Shown here piece after piece: positions 8,504-17,794 of a stretch of DNA of 64,000 nucleotides (the first letter of the stretch is position 1; the number at the start of each line of letters is the position of its first letter). The position numbers and the translations under genes were made by a program. This DNA is from JBHJHP01 sp042219825 (GTDB taxonomy: Bacteria; Bacteroidota; Bacteroidia; Bacteroidales; UBA5342): assembly GCF_042219825.1 (NCBI RefSeq), contig NZ_JBHJHQ010000002.1, forward strand, positions 62,001 to 126,000. Direction: 5' to 3'. The notes below the pieces were generated by a model. It searched no databases. It saw only the letters and a list, made by a program, of their open reading frames with translations, and was not told the origin of the DNA.

Positions 8504-10096
8504 TCACATCTGACTTGATGTTGCAGTATGTTTGTTATTCATTAGCTTTTCTGCTGATAAATAAGAACTGTATGCATTGACGATACCTCCAAACTTGGAT
8601 AGTTCACTAAATGCAACTTTTTCCTTTTTTTTGTTTTCCAGTCCTGGCTTTATGACTTTTCTGGGTTTTTTAATATCAAAACATCCGTCCTCTAATACTT
8701 CTATGAGTTCCTGAAAAGTCAGTTCAGGGAAATACGATAATATTAATGCAGCTATCCCTGTCACAACGGGAGCCGATACACTGGTTCCGTCGTGCAGATT
8801 ATATAATCCTGCTGAATCCAATGATACCAGATTGATACCTGGTGCAAAAAGATCAACATTTTCTTTTCCGAAGTTCGAAAATTCTGCTGCCAGATCTTTC
8901 TTACAAAACATATTAGATGCACCTACATTAATCCAGTTTTTAGCTACGGTGCTATCCATATAGCTGTCGCAAGGATAGGTTCTGTTTTTGTCAATATCAA
9001 TACCGTAATTTCCTGCGGCATGAATGATCAATACATTATGGTTTTCAGCGTATTTTACAGCATGGTCAACCAATTCCTTATTTGGTGATATTTTTTTACC
9101 AAAACTCATATTTATGATCCGGGCTCCATTATCTACTGCATAAATAATTGCCAATGCAATATCTTTATCCCGCTCATCACCATTTGGTACAACTCTTAAA
9201 CTCATTATTTTTACACAGGAAGCAATTCCATTGATACCTATTCTGTTATCTCTGTTCGCAGCGATAATTCCAGCAACAGAGGTTCCATGGTCAGATTTTG
9301 GCCCTGTTACGTTATTGTTCCCATAGTTCTTAATATCAAAGTTGTTTGGATTATCATTGATTATTTCCCTAGGATTAAAATCTGTATTAAGGAAATAGGC
9401 CAGAAATTCGTGATTCCTTATTTTAAGGTTTTCCAGCTCCTTTTCATTAAATCCTTTTGAATATAATTTTTTAAGAAACTTTTTAGCACCATTTACTCTT
9501 TGGTCATAGGAGACAATTTTTTTAAGATCGGATTTGGTTTTAACCCGGATGCCTGTATTATCAAATATGACCTTTTTTGCCAGATTATATGATTTATCGA
9601 ATTTTATAATTAACGCACTGTCTTCCCTTCTTTTAGTTAATTCTTTTTCATAGAGTTCCAAAGCTTCACTATATTTTTTGTTCTGTTTGTTCTTGATTAT
9701 TCTTGTATATTCAAAGTTTTCAAAGTTGATGTTTTCTCCTTTTTCATTGCCTATAAAATTCCAACCGTAAACATCATCTGTATAACCGTTCTCATCATCG
9801 TCAATTTGATTATCAGGTATCTCATCAGTATTGATCCATATTTTACCTGTTAAATCCTCGTGATTAATATCCACACCTCCGTCAATTACCGCAACAATGA
9901 TAGTATCTTTGGGTATGACTGTCTTTAATTTGGTTTTGTATAAAAGATCAACACTTGTCCCTAAAATTTTATCCGTTTGGTAATCTTTATTATACCAGTC
10001 AATAAATTCTTCATCAAATGCATTAACTGACTTTTCCTGACTCTGGATATTATTTACTAACAACAACAATAATAGTATCACAATAATCTTTTTCAT
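8504..10096 (-). CDS. Secreted subtilisin-like serine protease (S8) with a large insertion
   Basis: 530 residues with a signal peptide (IIVILLLLLLVNNIQS). The catalytic triad is Asp72 (VIDGGVD), His270 (DHGTSVAG) and Ser439 (GTSVSAP), with the oxyanion Asn363 in HAAGN. Asp and His are separated by about 198 residues, far more than the ~30 in subtilisin. The extra part (~125-250) is Lys/Glu-rich and mostly helical. There is no obvious pro-domain and no T9SS tail, so a periplasmic or lipid-independent outer location is likely. The gene is separated from the esterase by ~110 bp and divergent from the LamG gene. Confidence 0.9.
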   Translation of the reverse strand: MKKIIVILLLLLLVNNIQSQEKSVNAFDEEFIDWYNKDYQTDKILGTSVDLLYKTKLKTVIPKDTIIVAVIDGGVDINHEDLTGKIWINTDEIPDNQIDDDENGYTDDVYGWNFIGNEKGENINFENFEYTRIIKNKQNKKYSEALELYEKELTKRREDSALIIKFDKSYNLAKKVIFDNTGIRVKTKSDLKKIVSYDQRVNGAKKFLKKLYSKGFNEKELENLKIRNHEFLAYFLNTDFNPREIINDNPNNFDIKNYGNNNVTGPKSDHGTSVAGIIAANRDNRIGINGIASCVKIMSLRVVPNGDERDKDIALAIIYAVDNGARIINMSFGKKISPNKELVDHAVKYAENHNVLIIHAAGNYGIDIDKNRTYPCDSYMDSTVAKNWINVGASNMFCKKDLAAEFSNFGKENVDLFAPGINLVSLDSAGLYNLHDGTSVSAPVVTGIAALILSYFPELTFQELIEVLEDGCFDIKKPRKVIKPGLENKKKEKVAFSELSKFGGIVNAYSSYLSAEKLMNNKHTATSSQM

Positions 10097-10301
10097 AGCT
10101 ATAATATTTTATTCATAAGTTGGATGGAAATTCAAGCACGATAAAAATATTAGTTAAATAAATCCTTTTTTCTCAAATGAACAAATTTAGAATTAGGTTT
10201 TTGCATCATTAAGCAGATGCCAGTTAGAAAACTATCTATTCAATTTCGTAAAATTTAATTAGTTTTGAACTGTATAACTTTATTTTCAATCTACCTCTGT
10301 T

Positions 10302-11897
10302 ATGATTTCAAATCTGCTTAAGGTATTTTTTGTATTAGTACTATACCTCTCTTTATTCACGTCCAGTTCATCAGGTATAAATTATGTGACCTGGAAGTTT
10401 GATAATCTTTCTACTGTTGGCGGTGTTTCTGTGACTCCGGAAGGTAATCCTGAACTCATTTCAATAAATACTGCACAAGCGGTTTTGTTTGATGGGGTTG
10501 AAGATCGCATTGTTGTTGATGCTAATCCCCTGATTGGAATGGATGAGTTTACGTTTGAAGTTGTTTTCAGGATAGACAGAGGTGGAATTGAGGAGCAAAA
10601 GTTTGTCCATATGCAGGCCAGTCCGGATATAAGAATTTTGTTTGAGATTCAGTTTGAAAATGACAGTATGTGGTACATGGAGAATTATATTCAAACCGGG
10701 AGTGGTGAGAGCCAGAATATTCATTTGATGGATCCTGTGAAATTACATAAAGCAGACCGGTGGTATCACGCGGCAGTTGTGTATAAGGATAAAAAGTTTA
10801 TCCAGTATATTAACTATAAAGGAGAAAATACCGGTTATCTGGATTGGGTCAAACCAGAAGACGGAGCGGTTTCGGTAGGTGCAAGAATGAATCAGACAAA
10901 TTACATGACCGGAGCTGTACGGGAAATCCGGTTTGCGGATGTGGCCTTGGACAGCAGTCAGTTTCTTTATTCAGGAGAAATACTGGAAGAGAATGAAACA
11001 TTTGTTTTGGATAATCTGAATGCATTAAATGGTTATGATATTCAGGTTTTTGGGAATCCTCAGATTGTGGAAACAGAGATTGGAAAAGGAACTGCATTTG
11101 ACGGTGAGGGAGATGGCATATATATTTTTAACAATCCAATTGGCAGTAGCCAGGTATTTACCATTGAAACAATTGTAAAGCCAAATGATGTTTATCCGGC
11201 TAATGCCGAACCACGATATTTTCACATTGAAGATGCCAATAACAGCAACAGGCGCATCACGATGGAACTGAGACTGAATAATAATCATGAATGGTATTTT
11301 GACGGTTTTCTAAGGGCCGATGCTAACTCGCTGGGCTTAATGGAACAGGGACTTACGCATCTTCTTAATGGTTGGCAGCATATGGCGATTATATACAATA
11401 ACGGGCATTTTGAAACTTACGTCAATTACAAAAAAGAGCTTGAGGCAGATTGGGATCATTTACTGTTGCCATTTTCAGATGCGACAAAGATGTCTGTTGG
11501 AATGCGGATGAATAAGGTAAATTACTTTAACGGTATAATTCAACGTATAAGAATAACCCATGCTGTTTTGGACAGCAGTGAATTTATGAAGATTCAGACT
11601 GGCGAAGTTACGGGGAATCATGAAATCTACTGCCCGTCAATGAATCTCAATTTCAAAGTTTTTCCAAATCCGGTTAATTCCGGTTTCGAAGTTGAAGTCT
11701 TTCAGTCTGAAGAAGGGATGGTAACAATGCAATTATTTACCATTGAGGGCGCTAAAGTGGATGAAATGAAGAATTGCTATTTACAGGCAGGAACATCGAA
11801 TACCAGTATCGAATTTCGAAAATATAACGCTGGTTTATATCTTCTGAAAGTCAGAAACAGCAAGCATGAAGCAGTTCAGAGAATTATGATCATGTGA
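10302..11897 (+). CDS. Double LamG-like domain protein with T9SS sorting domain
   Basis: 531 residues with a signal peptide (VFFVLVLYLSLFTSSSSG). Two concanavalin/LamG-like repeats follow, about residues 55-225 and 250-435. Each has the same order: an AVLFDG or TAFDGEGD strand, FTFEVVFRI or FTIETIVKP, a RWYHAAVVY or GWQHMAIIY strand, then MSVGMRMN or SVGARMN. The tail, from about 450 (FKVFPNPVNSGFEVEV to the end), is a T9SS type A sorting domain, which directs export across the outer membrane and attachment or release. Its ligand is unknown; such domains often bind glycans or proteins. It ends in a bidirectional hairpin. Confidence 0.8.
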   Translation: MISNLLKVFFVLVLYLSLFTSSSSGINYVTWKFDNLSTVGGVSVTPEGNPELISINTAQAVLFDGVEDRIVVDANPLIGMDEFTFEVVFRIDRGGIEEQKFVHMQASPDIRILFEIQFENDSMWYMENYIQTGSGESQNIHLMDPVKLHKADRWYHAAVVYKDKKFIQYINYKGENTGYLDWVKPEDGAVSVGARMNQTNYMTGAVREIRFADVALDSSQFLYSGEILEENETFVLDNLNALNGYDIQVFGNPQIVETEIGKGTAFDGEGDGIYIFNNPIGSSQVFTIETIVKPNDVYPANAEPRYFHIEDANNSNRRITMELRLNNNHEWYFDGFLRADANSLGLMEQGLTHLLNGWQHMAIIYNNGHFETYVNYKKELEADWDHLLLPFSDATKMSVGMRMNKVNYFNGIIQRIRITHAVLDSSEFMKIQTGEVTGNHEIYCPSMNLNFKVFPNPVNSGFEVEVFQSEEGMVTMQLFTIEGAKVDEMKNCYLQAGTSNTSIEFRKYNAGLYLLKVRNSKHEAVQRIMIM

Positions 11898-11910
11898 AAT
11901 GATCATAATT
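11882..11910. terminator. Bidirectional terminator-like hairpin over a stop codon
   Basis: AATTATGATCAT and ATGATCATAATT form a perfect 12-bp stem with a five-base loop. The stem covers the last codons and the TGA of the LamG gene, and a T-run follows at 11916-11921. It lies at the meeting point of two convergent genes. Confidence 0.6.
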
Positions 11911-11913
11911 AAC

Positions 11914-12189
11914 CTATTTTTTAAGTTTATTCAATGCATCAAATAATTCAAAGACTTCCTTTACAAATTTCTCCTGAATTTCTCTGTAGAAAGCTTTGGC
12001 TTTACCTTCCTTTTTGTAGCCGTTGATTGATTTTATGGTATTATTTCTTAAAAGTACAGCTTTTTCAATAACCGCACTGAGCTTTTCTTCCCTGGTTTCA
12101 GGGAAAAGATATTGTACAAAAAATGCCTGAGATATCACTTCTGATGTTAGGAAATTAACATCTTTTTTTAAGTCTCTGATTTTAGCCAT
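11914..12189 (-). CDS. Conserved small helical protein of unknown function
   Basis: 91 residues, Lys/Glu-rich, with no signal or membrane segment. It is predicted to be nearly all helix. I do not recognise a family with certainty. It starts 10 bp after the stop of the anti-sigma-like gene and is on the same strand, so it is probably the third gene of the sigma operon. This position suggests a role in, or control by, that system, but nothing in the sequence shows which. Confidence 0.7.
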   Translation of the reverse strand: MAKIRDLKKDVNFLTSEVISQAFFVQYLFPETREEKLSAVIEKAVLLRNNTIKSINGYKKEGKAKAFYREIQEKFVKEVFELFDALNKLKK

Positions 12190-12199
12190 ATCTGATTTG

Positions 12200-13300
12200 T
12201 TAAAATATTAATTGAATGGAAGCTCTGGACGTTGTAGGCTCACTTGAAATATAAGCAGGGGTCCAGTTTCCACTATTTTTCAACTCTTTAATAATTTTTC
12301 TGTCTGTTCTTCTGTTTATACTTTTTGTGACTTCAAAATCTGATAATTCTCCTTCCTCATTTATTGTGAACCAAACTTCAAACTCTCCCATTGCATCGGG
12401 TTCCTCTTCCATGATTTTTCGGAAAATTTTGCCTTTGTAATTATCCAGATCCGTTGGAGGTTTGGCAGCAACAGCACTTTGAACAGTACGGTTCATTACT
12501 TCATTCGAAGCTTTTTTTGCCATATTGCTGTCAGACTTAACACCTGACGCTTTATCAGATAGCGGTTCTTTTAATTCTACAGCATCTGTAGCTAATTTTG
12601 TTGATCCTACATCGTTCTGTTGTGAAATGGGCTTTGACTGAGCGTTGCCGGATGTAACTTGTGTTGGCTGCATTTCACTCTCGTCATTTATCTCCAAAAC
12701 AGTACCGGATTCTAAATTTGATTTTTCCTTTAAATTCAATGTGGCGGATGCCTTCTTAGGTTCCAGTTCTTCCATTGCATCTGATTCAGTTCTTCTCGTT
12801 TCTCTGCGGGTTGTTTGGACAGGAATGTTAACCTTAACTTCGGCTAGATTTTCGGAATCCTCCATTTCTTGCACTACCGTATCCATATCATTGCCAAATA
12901 ATGGTTTTGGTTCTTCCTGAACCAATTTTTTTGTGCTCTGGGCAACTTTTGAAGGCATGATAGTATCAGAAGAACGAGTAAGGTAAATTACAACACCGGA
13001 TGCAGCAAATAACAGGATCAGAACAGCTGCAACACGGATCAGTAAACCGTATGAAACCTGTTTTTTGTTTGCATCAAAACCACTTTTGCGGATTAATCGT
13101 GCTTTTAAATTTGATATATCATTATCGAGAGATGCCGGTGCAAAGTTCTCCAATCCATCAAACGCATCGTTACTGAACGGATCATGCATAACCTTTTTCT
13201 CAACCTCATGCATTTCTCCTGAGGAGAGACTATTAGTAAAATAATCCCTCAGAATCTGCCAGGTAAGCCTGTTTTTACTATGACTATGCTGCTTCTTCAT
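12200..13300 (-). CDS. Membrane anti-sigma-like protein with a TonB-like C-terminal domain
   Basis: 366 residues. The cytoplasmic N-terminus (1-~100) has the short helical look of an anti-sigma domain, including DYFTNSLSSGEMHEVEKK and SNDAFDGLE, a pattern common in Bacteroidota regulators paired with ECF factors. A single membrane segment follows at about 102-127 (VAAVLILLFAASGVVIYL). Residues ~130-270 are a Ser/Thr/Glu/Lys-rich periplasmic linker. The last ~80 residues resemble a TonB/BlaR-type C-terminal domain (GEFEVWFTINEEGELSDF, and RIIKELKNSGNWTPA-like strands). The start codon overlaps the end of the sigma gene by 17 bp, implying translational coupling. Direct sigma sequestration is inferred. 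Confidence 0.75.
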   Translation of the reverse strand: MKKQHSHSKNRLTWQILRDYFTNSLSSGEMHEVEKKVMHDPFSNDAFDGLENFAPASLDNDISNLKARLIRKSGFDANKKQVSYGLLIRVAAVLILLFAASGVVIYLTRSSDTIMPSKVAQSTKKLVQEEPKPLFGNDMDTVVQEMEDSENLAEVKVNIPVQTTRRETRRTESDAMEELEPKKASATLNLKEKSNLESGTVLEINDESEMQPTQVTSGNAQSKPISQQNDVGSTKLATDAVELKEPLSDKASGVKSDSNMAKKASNEVMNRTVQSAVAAKPPTDLDNYKGKIFRKIMEEEPDAMGEFEVWFTINEEGELSDFEVTKSINRRTDRKIIKELKNSGNWTPAYISSEPTTSRASIQLIF

Positions 13301-13874
13301 TAATTTCCAAACAACGCTTCAAATTTCGTTTCCCGTTCTGTAAATAACTTTTAACCTTTTTAATAGATGTATTCAATATGTCAGCAATTTCCTTGTAACA
13401 TTTTTCCTTGAAGTAAAACAGTGTTATGCTGTCCTTCTGAAATTCCTTCAAATTCTCAATGCATTTGTATAGCTGACCTTCCTTGTTCTTTTCAAAATCA
13501 TCCTTGTTTATATGAGTAAAAAAATCTTCAAATTCCACAATTTCGGAATAACTTTTTTCAGAAATTAACTCAACTTCAGACAACTGCTGTTTTTTCTTCA
13601 AAATGGAAAGGCAATGATTCCGTGAAACAATGTATAACCAGCTTTTAAAATGTTTTACTTCGCTTTTTCGCAATTCATTTGCAACTTTTTCATAAATCTC
13701 CATGGTTGCATCCTGACTGTCTTCGCGGTTTTTAAGATATTTAAGGCATAAGCCGTAAACCAGATGTATATACCTGTCGAAAAGCTGACCAAGAAAAGCA
13801 GAATCTCCCGACTCGCGGTAACTGTCCACGAAAAATGAGTCGTTATTTTCTGTATTTTTCAGAATGTTCAACAT
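13284..13874 (-). CDS. ECF-type RNA polymerase sigma factor
   Basis: 196 residues. Region 2 spans about residues 25-95: FDRYIHLVYGLCLKYLKN, DSQDATMEIYEKV, then FKSWLYIVSRNHCLSILKK. Region 4 spans ~125-185, with a helix-turn-helix (YKEIADILNTSIKKVKSYL). There is no region 1 or 3, as expected for the ECF class. It is the first gene of an operon with an overlapping membrane anti-sigma-like gene, and it is divergent from the VWA gene across 105 bp. That layout suggests it may act on its own promoter and that of the VWA gene. Confidence 0.9.
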   Translation of the reverse strand: MLNILKNTENNDSFFVDSYRESGDSAFLGQLFDRYIHLVYGLCLKYLKNREDSQDATMEIYEKVANELRKSEVKHFKSWLYIVSRNHCLSILKKKQQLSEVELISEKSYSEIVEFEDFFTHINKDDFEKNKEGQLYKCIENLKEFQKDSITLFYFKEKCYKEIADILNTSIKKVKSYLQNGKRNLKRCLEINEEAA

Positions 13875-13978
13875 GCTGGTTTAAAAAAGTTTACAAATAC
13901 TATCCGGGTAAATTTAAAAAATATTTATGGAATATCTCATTTTTTAAGTCTCAATGGTAAAATAAAAATCATTGAGTT

Positions 13979-15844
13979 ATGAAAAAGTTATTTGCAGTTA
14001 TTTTGACAGTTTTAAGCGTATCCCCTTTGCTCTCACAAAATATTATCAGAGGGAAAGTTTTAAATGAGAATGATAATTCTCCGGTTTTCATGGTTAAAAT
14101 CACAACCGCCAAAGAGCTGATTTATACTGATAAAGGTGGAGAATTTCAGTTGCTCTTTCACGATTCAGATTCAATAATTACCCTGCAAAAGGATGGATTC
14201 GAAACGTTAACATTTCCAGCTAAATCCAATGGTGTTAATACCATTAAGTTAAAGCCGATTGCTCAGGTGTTGGATTATGAGGAAGATAACATGAATACAT
14301 TGTACACCCCTAAAACCACTGGTGTTGCAACAGGTAAAAGAGTAACCAAATCAAGAGCGGAACAAAAAATAGTTTTACAGGAAGCAGTTGCTTATGATAT
14401 GGCAATAAATTATGTTGTTCCTCCGGTTTATTCAGAATCGAATACAGATGAATACAGTCAGTTTGAAGAATCAGGATTTAAGGCGGTAAGGTTACATCCG
14501 TTATCTACTTTTTCAGTGGATGTTGATGTGGCATCGTATGCAATTACACGGAGACATATTAATAATGGAATGTTGCCACCTCCAAATTCAGTCAGGGTAG
14601 AGGAGATGATCAATTATTTTAAATATCACTATCCCAAACCGGACAATAAGGAACCTTTGGCAGTTTCACTTGCAGCAGATAAATGTCCGTGGAATCCGGA
14701 TCATTATCTGGTAAGAGTTGGTTTGCAAACTAAAGAAATTAAAACAGAAAAGTTGCCCCGATCAAATTTTGTGTTCCTTATTGATATTTCAGGATCTATG
14801 AGTTCACCCGATAAACTTCCCCTGGCAAAAGCCAGTCTGAAAACATTTTTAGGGACGCTCAGAAATGATGACAGGGTAGCTATCGTGACTTATGCCGGAA
14901 GTACAAGAGTCGCTCTGGAATCTACGTCTGTTAAAAACAAACAACAGATTACGCGTGCATTGGATAATTTATCTTCAGGAGGATCAACAGCCGGTGCCGA
15001 GGGACTAAAACTGGCTTACAGTGAAGCGGAAAAAAGCTTGATAAAAGAAGGGAATAACAGGATTATCCTGGTAACGGATGGTGATTTCAATGTCGGACCA
15101 AGTTCGGTAGATGATCTGAAACAGTTGATAAAAGAAAAACGTGATAAAGGAATCTGTATTTCCATTTTAGGTTTTGGTCAGGGCAACTTAAAGGATAACC
15201 GGATGGAAGCTATTGCTGACAATGGAAACGGAAATTATGGTTACGTCGATAATCTGCAGGAAGCACACAAAATACTGATGAAAGAATTCTCTTCAAACTT
15301 GTTTGTTGTCGCCAAAGATGTTAAGATACAGGTTGAATTTAATCCGGCGCGGGTTGCATCATACCGGTTGGTTGGGTACGACAACAGGGCTTTGGCTGCA
15401 GAGGATTTTAACAACGATAAAAAGGATGCCGGCGAGATGGGGGCCGATCAACAGGTTACCGCACTTTATGAAATTTCTCTTGTTAACTCTGACGGTAAGC
15501 CCGTGGTTGATCCGTTGCGCTATGGGCAAAAGGAAAAACAGGAAAAGGCTTTCATGAATGAATTGGGTACTGTGAAAATAAGATACAAAGATCCTGATTC
15601 AGAAGTGAGTAAGTTGATTGTCGGAAGAATTGACGATTCTATTTTAAAAGATGGAAATTCTGACCCCGAATTCAGGATGGCAGCATCGGTAGCCATGTTT
15701 GGTCAGATTCTGAGAAAATCGGATTATGTTGAAAAAGGCGATCTTTCCACAGTAGCAAATATGCTTACAGATCTGGATTATGCAGATAGGGATGGTTATA
15801 AGGCTGAATTTTTAAGATTAGTTGAACTGGCCTCCAAATTATGA
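13979..15844 (+). CDS. Secreted von Willebrand factor A (YfbK-type) protein
   Basis: 621 residues with a signal peptide ending near residue 20 (LLSQ). Residues ~22-85 form a carboxypeptidase-regulatory-like beta domain (IRGKVLNENDNSPV). Residues ~150-240 match the N-terminal domain that precedes VWA in YfbK proteins (FSVDVDVASYAITRRHI). The VWA domain, about 258-430, keeps the metal site (DISGSMS) and the second motif (STAGAEGL). The C-terminal ~180 residues correspond to the DUF3520-type domain. The protein probably acts in the periplasm or at the surface in protein interactions. It is divergent from the sigma operon and ends at a strong terminator. Confidence 0.88.
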   Translation: MKKLFAVILTVLSVSPLLSQNIIRGKVLNENDNSPVFMVKITTAKELIYTDKGGEFQLLFHDSDSIITLQKDGFETLTFPAKSNGVNTIKLKPIAQVLDYEEDNMNTLYTPKTTGVATGKRVTKSRAEQKIVLQEAVAYDMAINYVVPPVYSESNTDEYSQFEESGFKAVRLHPLSTFSVDVDVASYAITRRHINNGMLPPPNSVRVEEMINYFKYHYPKPDNKEPLAVSLAADKCPWNPDHYLVRVGLQTKEIKTEKLPRSNFVFLIDISGSMSSPDKLPLAKASLKTFLGTLRNDDRVAIVTYAGSTRVALESTSVKNKQQITRALDNLSSGGSTAGAEGLKLAYSEAEKSLIKEGNNRIILVTDGDFNVGPSSVDDLKQLIKEKRDKGICISILGFGQGNLKDNRMEAIADNGNGNYGYVDNLQEAHKILMKEFSSNLFVVAKDVKIQVEFNPARVASYRLVGYDNRALAAEDFNNDKKDAGEMGADQQVTALYEISLVNSDGKPVVDPLRYGQKEKQEKAFMNELGTVKIRYKDPDSEVSKLIVGRIDDSILKDGNSDPEFRMAASVAMFGQILRKSDYVEKGDLSTVANMLTDLDYADRDGYKAEFLRLVELASKL

Positions 15845-15867
15845 TTAATGTCATGTATTGGCTTTTT

Positions 15868-15892
15868 AAGCACCTTCGGGTGCTTTTTTTTA
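15868..15892 (+). terminator. Intrinsic terminator after the VWA gene
   Basis: AAGCACC-TTCG-GGTGCTT, a stem with the very stable UUCG loop, followed by a run of T. It lies between the VWA gene and the peptidase gene and argues against any start of the latter before this point. Confidence 0.9.
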
Positions 15893-15933
15893 TGTTGTAT
15901 TTTTTATTTTTGAAGCTTCTAAAAACACAACGA

Positions 15934-17118
15934 ATGAAAAATTTAGTCAAAATTATTATGGTGCTGTTCATAGCGTCAGGAGCCTCTGCACAGACCGACT
16001 CAGGTTATGTATTTACAACTATTAAGGATTTACCGGCTACGCCTGTAAAGGATCAATACAGAAGCGGAACCTGCTGGAGTTTTTCCGGATTATCATTTAT
16101 CGAATCAGAAGTATTGAGAAAAGGAGGGGATACACTGGATCTGTCAGAAATGTATGTTGTCCGGAAATGTTATGACTATAAAGCAGAGAAATATATTCGT
16201 ATGCACGGAACTATAAACTTTGATGCTGGAGGTGCATTTTTTGATGTTTTCTGGGTACTGGATCATTATGGTTTATTTCCGGAATCTGCCTATAAAGGTT
16301 TGAATTATGGAGAAGATAAGCATGTTCATGGTGAAGTAAACGGTGCGTTACAATCATTTGTAAAGTCGATAGAAACCAATAAAAATAAAAAACTTTCCAC
16401 AGCATGGAAAGGTGCAGTAGATGGAATACTGGATGCCTATTTCGGTAAAATACCAGAATCATTTGTATACGATGGTAAAACAACTGATGAAACTGATTTT
16501 ACACATAAATATGTGGATGTCGATCCTTCTGATTATGTCTCAATAACCTCATTTACCCATCATCCGTTTTATGAAAAATTCATACTCGAAATTCCGGACA
16601 ACTGGCTTTGGGGAGCATCGTACAATGTGCCACTGAATGAAATGGCAGAGATTTGCAGGTATGCTGTTGAGAATGGTTACACCATTGCGTGGGGAGGAGA
16701 TACAAGTGAAAAGGGATTCAGCTTTAAAAATGGAATGGCAATAATCCCTGATGCTGATACCGAGGATATGAGTGATCTGGAACGCGCAAAATGGGAGAAT
16801 ATGTCACAGAATGATAGAGACAGAAAGCTTTATACTTTTGATAAACCAGGCAGTGAGAAAAAAATAACACAGGAAATAAGGCAGGAAGAATTTGACAATT
16901 ACCAGACAACTGATGATCACGGTATGCACATTACAGGCATGGTAAGAGATCAGAACGGAACAGTGTATTATAAGGTAAAAAATTCGTGGAACACAAATAA
17001 TATATACGATGGTTATTTGTATATGTCTGAACCATATTTAAAATTGAAGACCATGAATTTTGTAGTTCATAAAGATGCTATTCCAAAGGAAATCCGTAAA
17101 AAACTGGGAATCAAATAA
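15934..17118 (+). CDS. Secreted C1B (bleomycin hydrolase-like) cysteine aminopeptidase
   Basis: 394 residues from ATG 15934. An upstream in-frame extension to 15841 is rejected because it spans the terminator. The signal peptide is KIIMVLFIASGASAQ. Catalytic Cys47 lies in DQYRSGTCWSF, His in DDHGMHITG and Asn in KVKNSWN, the order seen in papain-like C1B enzymes. Bleomycin hydrolase/PepC enzymes are usually cytosolic and ~450 residues. Exported versions of this length are common in Bacteroidota and probably trim peptides in the periplasm. The gene follows the VWA gene with its own start. Confidence 0.88.
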   Translation: MKNLVKIIMVLFIASGASAQTDSGYVFTTIKDLPATPVKDQYRSGTCWSFSGLSFIESEVLRKGGDTLDLSEMYVVRKCYDYKAEKYIRMHGTINFDAGGAFFDVFWVLDHYGLFPESAYKGLNYGEDKHVHGEVNGALQSFVKSIETNKNKKLSTAWKGAVDGILDAYFGKIPESFVYDGKTTDETDFTHKYVDVDPSDYVSITSFTHHPFYEKFILEIPDNWLWGASYNVPLNEMAEICRYAVENGYTIAWGGDTSEKGFSFKNGMAIIPDADTEDMSDLERAKWENMSQNDRDRKLYTFDKPGSEKKITQEIRQEEFDNYQTTDDHGMHITGMVRDQNGTVYYKVKNSWNTNNIYDGYLYMSEPYLKLKTMNFVVHKDAIPKEIRKKLGIK

Positions 17119-17149
17119 ACTTAAGTGTGCCTGATGGCACACTTAAGTT
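17118..17149. terminator. Bidirectional hairpin between convergent genes
   Basis: AACTTAAGTGTGCC-TGAT-GGCACACTTAAGTT is a perfect 14-bp stem with a four-base loop. It spans the last base of the peptidase stop codon and part of the response-regulator stop codon. It has little T-tract. Confidence 0.7.
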
Positions 17150-17792
17150 ACATTTCTATTAATCCTTTCTCAAGCCCGAATTTTATAAGGCCGGCTATAT
17201 TTTTAACATTACACTTGATAAACATATTCTTTCGGTGTGTTTCAACAGTATTAGGACTTTTTTTAAGCATTTCAGAAATTTCTTTTGTAGAATATCCCTG
17301 GTATATAAGTTGCAAAACCTGTTTTTCCCTTTTTGTTAACTGAACAGAGTCATTTTCTACTGTTTTTTTCTCATTTGTCAATGCTTCAATAATAACATCT
17401 TTTATACTGGTGTCAATATAGACTTCTTCCTTATTAAGGTTCTCAAGTGCTTTTTTAAGGTCTTCTTCCCCAGCAGATTTTGAAAGTATGGCTGTGATTT
17501 TTTTTCGCAGAAGTTTTTTTACCATCCACTGGTGTGAATGCATTGTTATGACAATAATTTTAACTGACGGATATTTTTCATTCAGAACATCTATAAGCTC
17601 ATTGCCATCCATTTCCGGCATCTCGATATCTGTAAAAACAATATCTACTTTATTATCCTTTACGAGTTCAAGTGCTTCTTTACCATTAGATGCATTGCCG
17701 ATAATAATCAGATCTTCAAACTGACTGATCAGACTACCTAAACCACTGAGAATAAAAGGATGATCATCAACAACGATTACATTTTTTTTCAT
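17148..17792 (-). CDS. NarL/FixJ-type response regulator
   Basis: 214 residues. The receiver domain spans 1-~120, with acidic pocket DD at 9-10, phospho-acceptor Asp55 (FTDIEMPEMDG) and the Thr/Lys switch positions (ITMHS, LSKSA). The LuxR-type DNA-binding domain spans ~148-210 (LTKREKQVLQLIYQGYSTKEIS, then SPNTVETHRKNM). It starts 2 bp after the histidine kinase stop, so the pair is co-transcribed and almost certainly cognate. The regulon cannot be read from the sequence. Confidence 0.95.
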   Translation of the reverse strand: MKKNVIVVDDHPFILSGLGSLISQFEDLIIIGNASNGKEALELVKDNKVDIVFTDIEMPEMDGNELIDVLNEKYPSVKIIVITMHSHQWMVKKLLRKKITAILSKSAGEEDLKKALENLNKEEVYIDTSIKDVIIEALTNEKKTVENDSVQLTKREKQVLQLIYQGYSTKEISEMLKKSPNTVETHRKNMFIKCNVKNIAGLIKFGLEKGLIEM

Positions 17793-17794
17793 AT

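Noticed and set aside
15841..15933. Upstream extension of the C1B peptidase
   Set aside because: The added 31 residues would be encoded across an intrinsic terminator, and the later ATG begins a good signal peptide.
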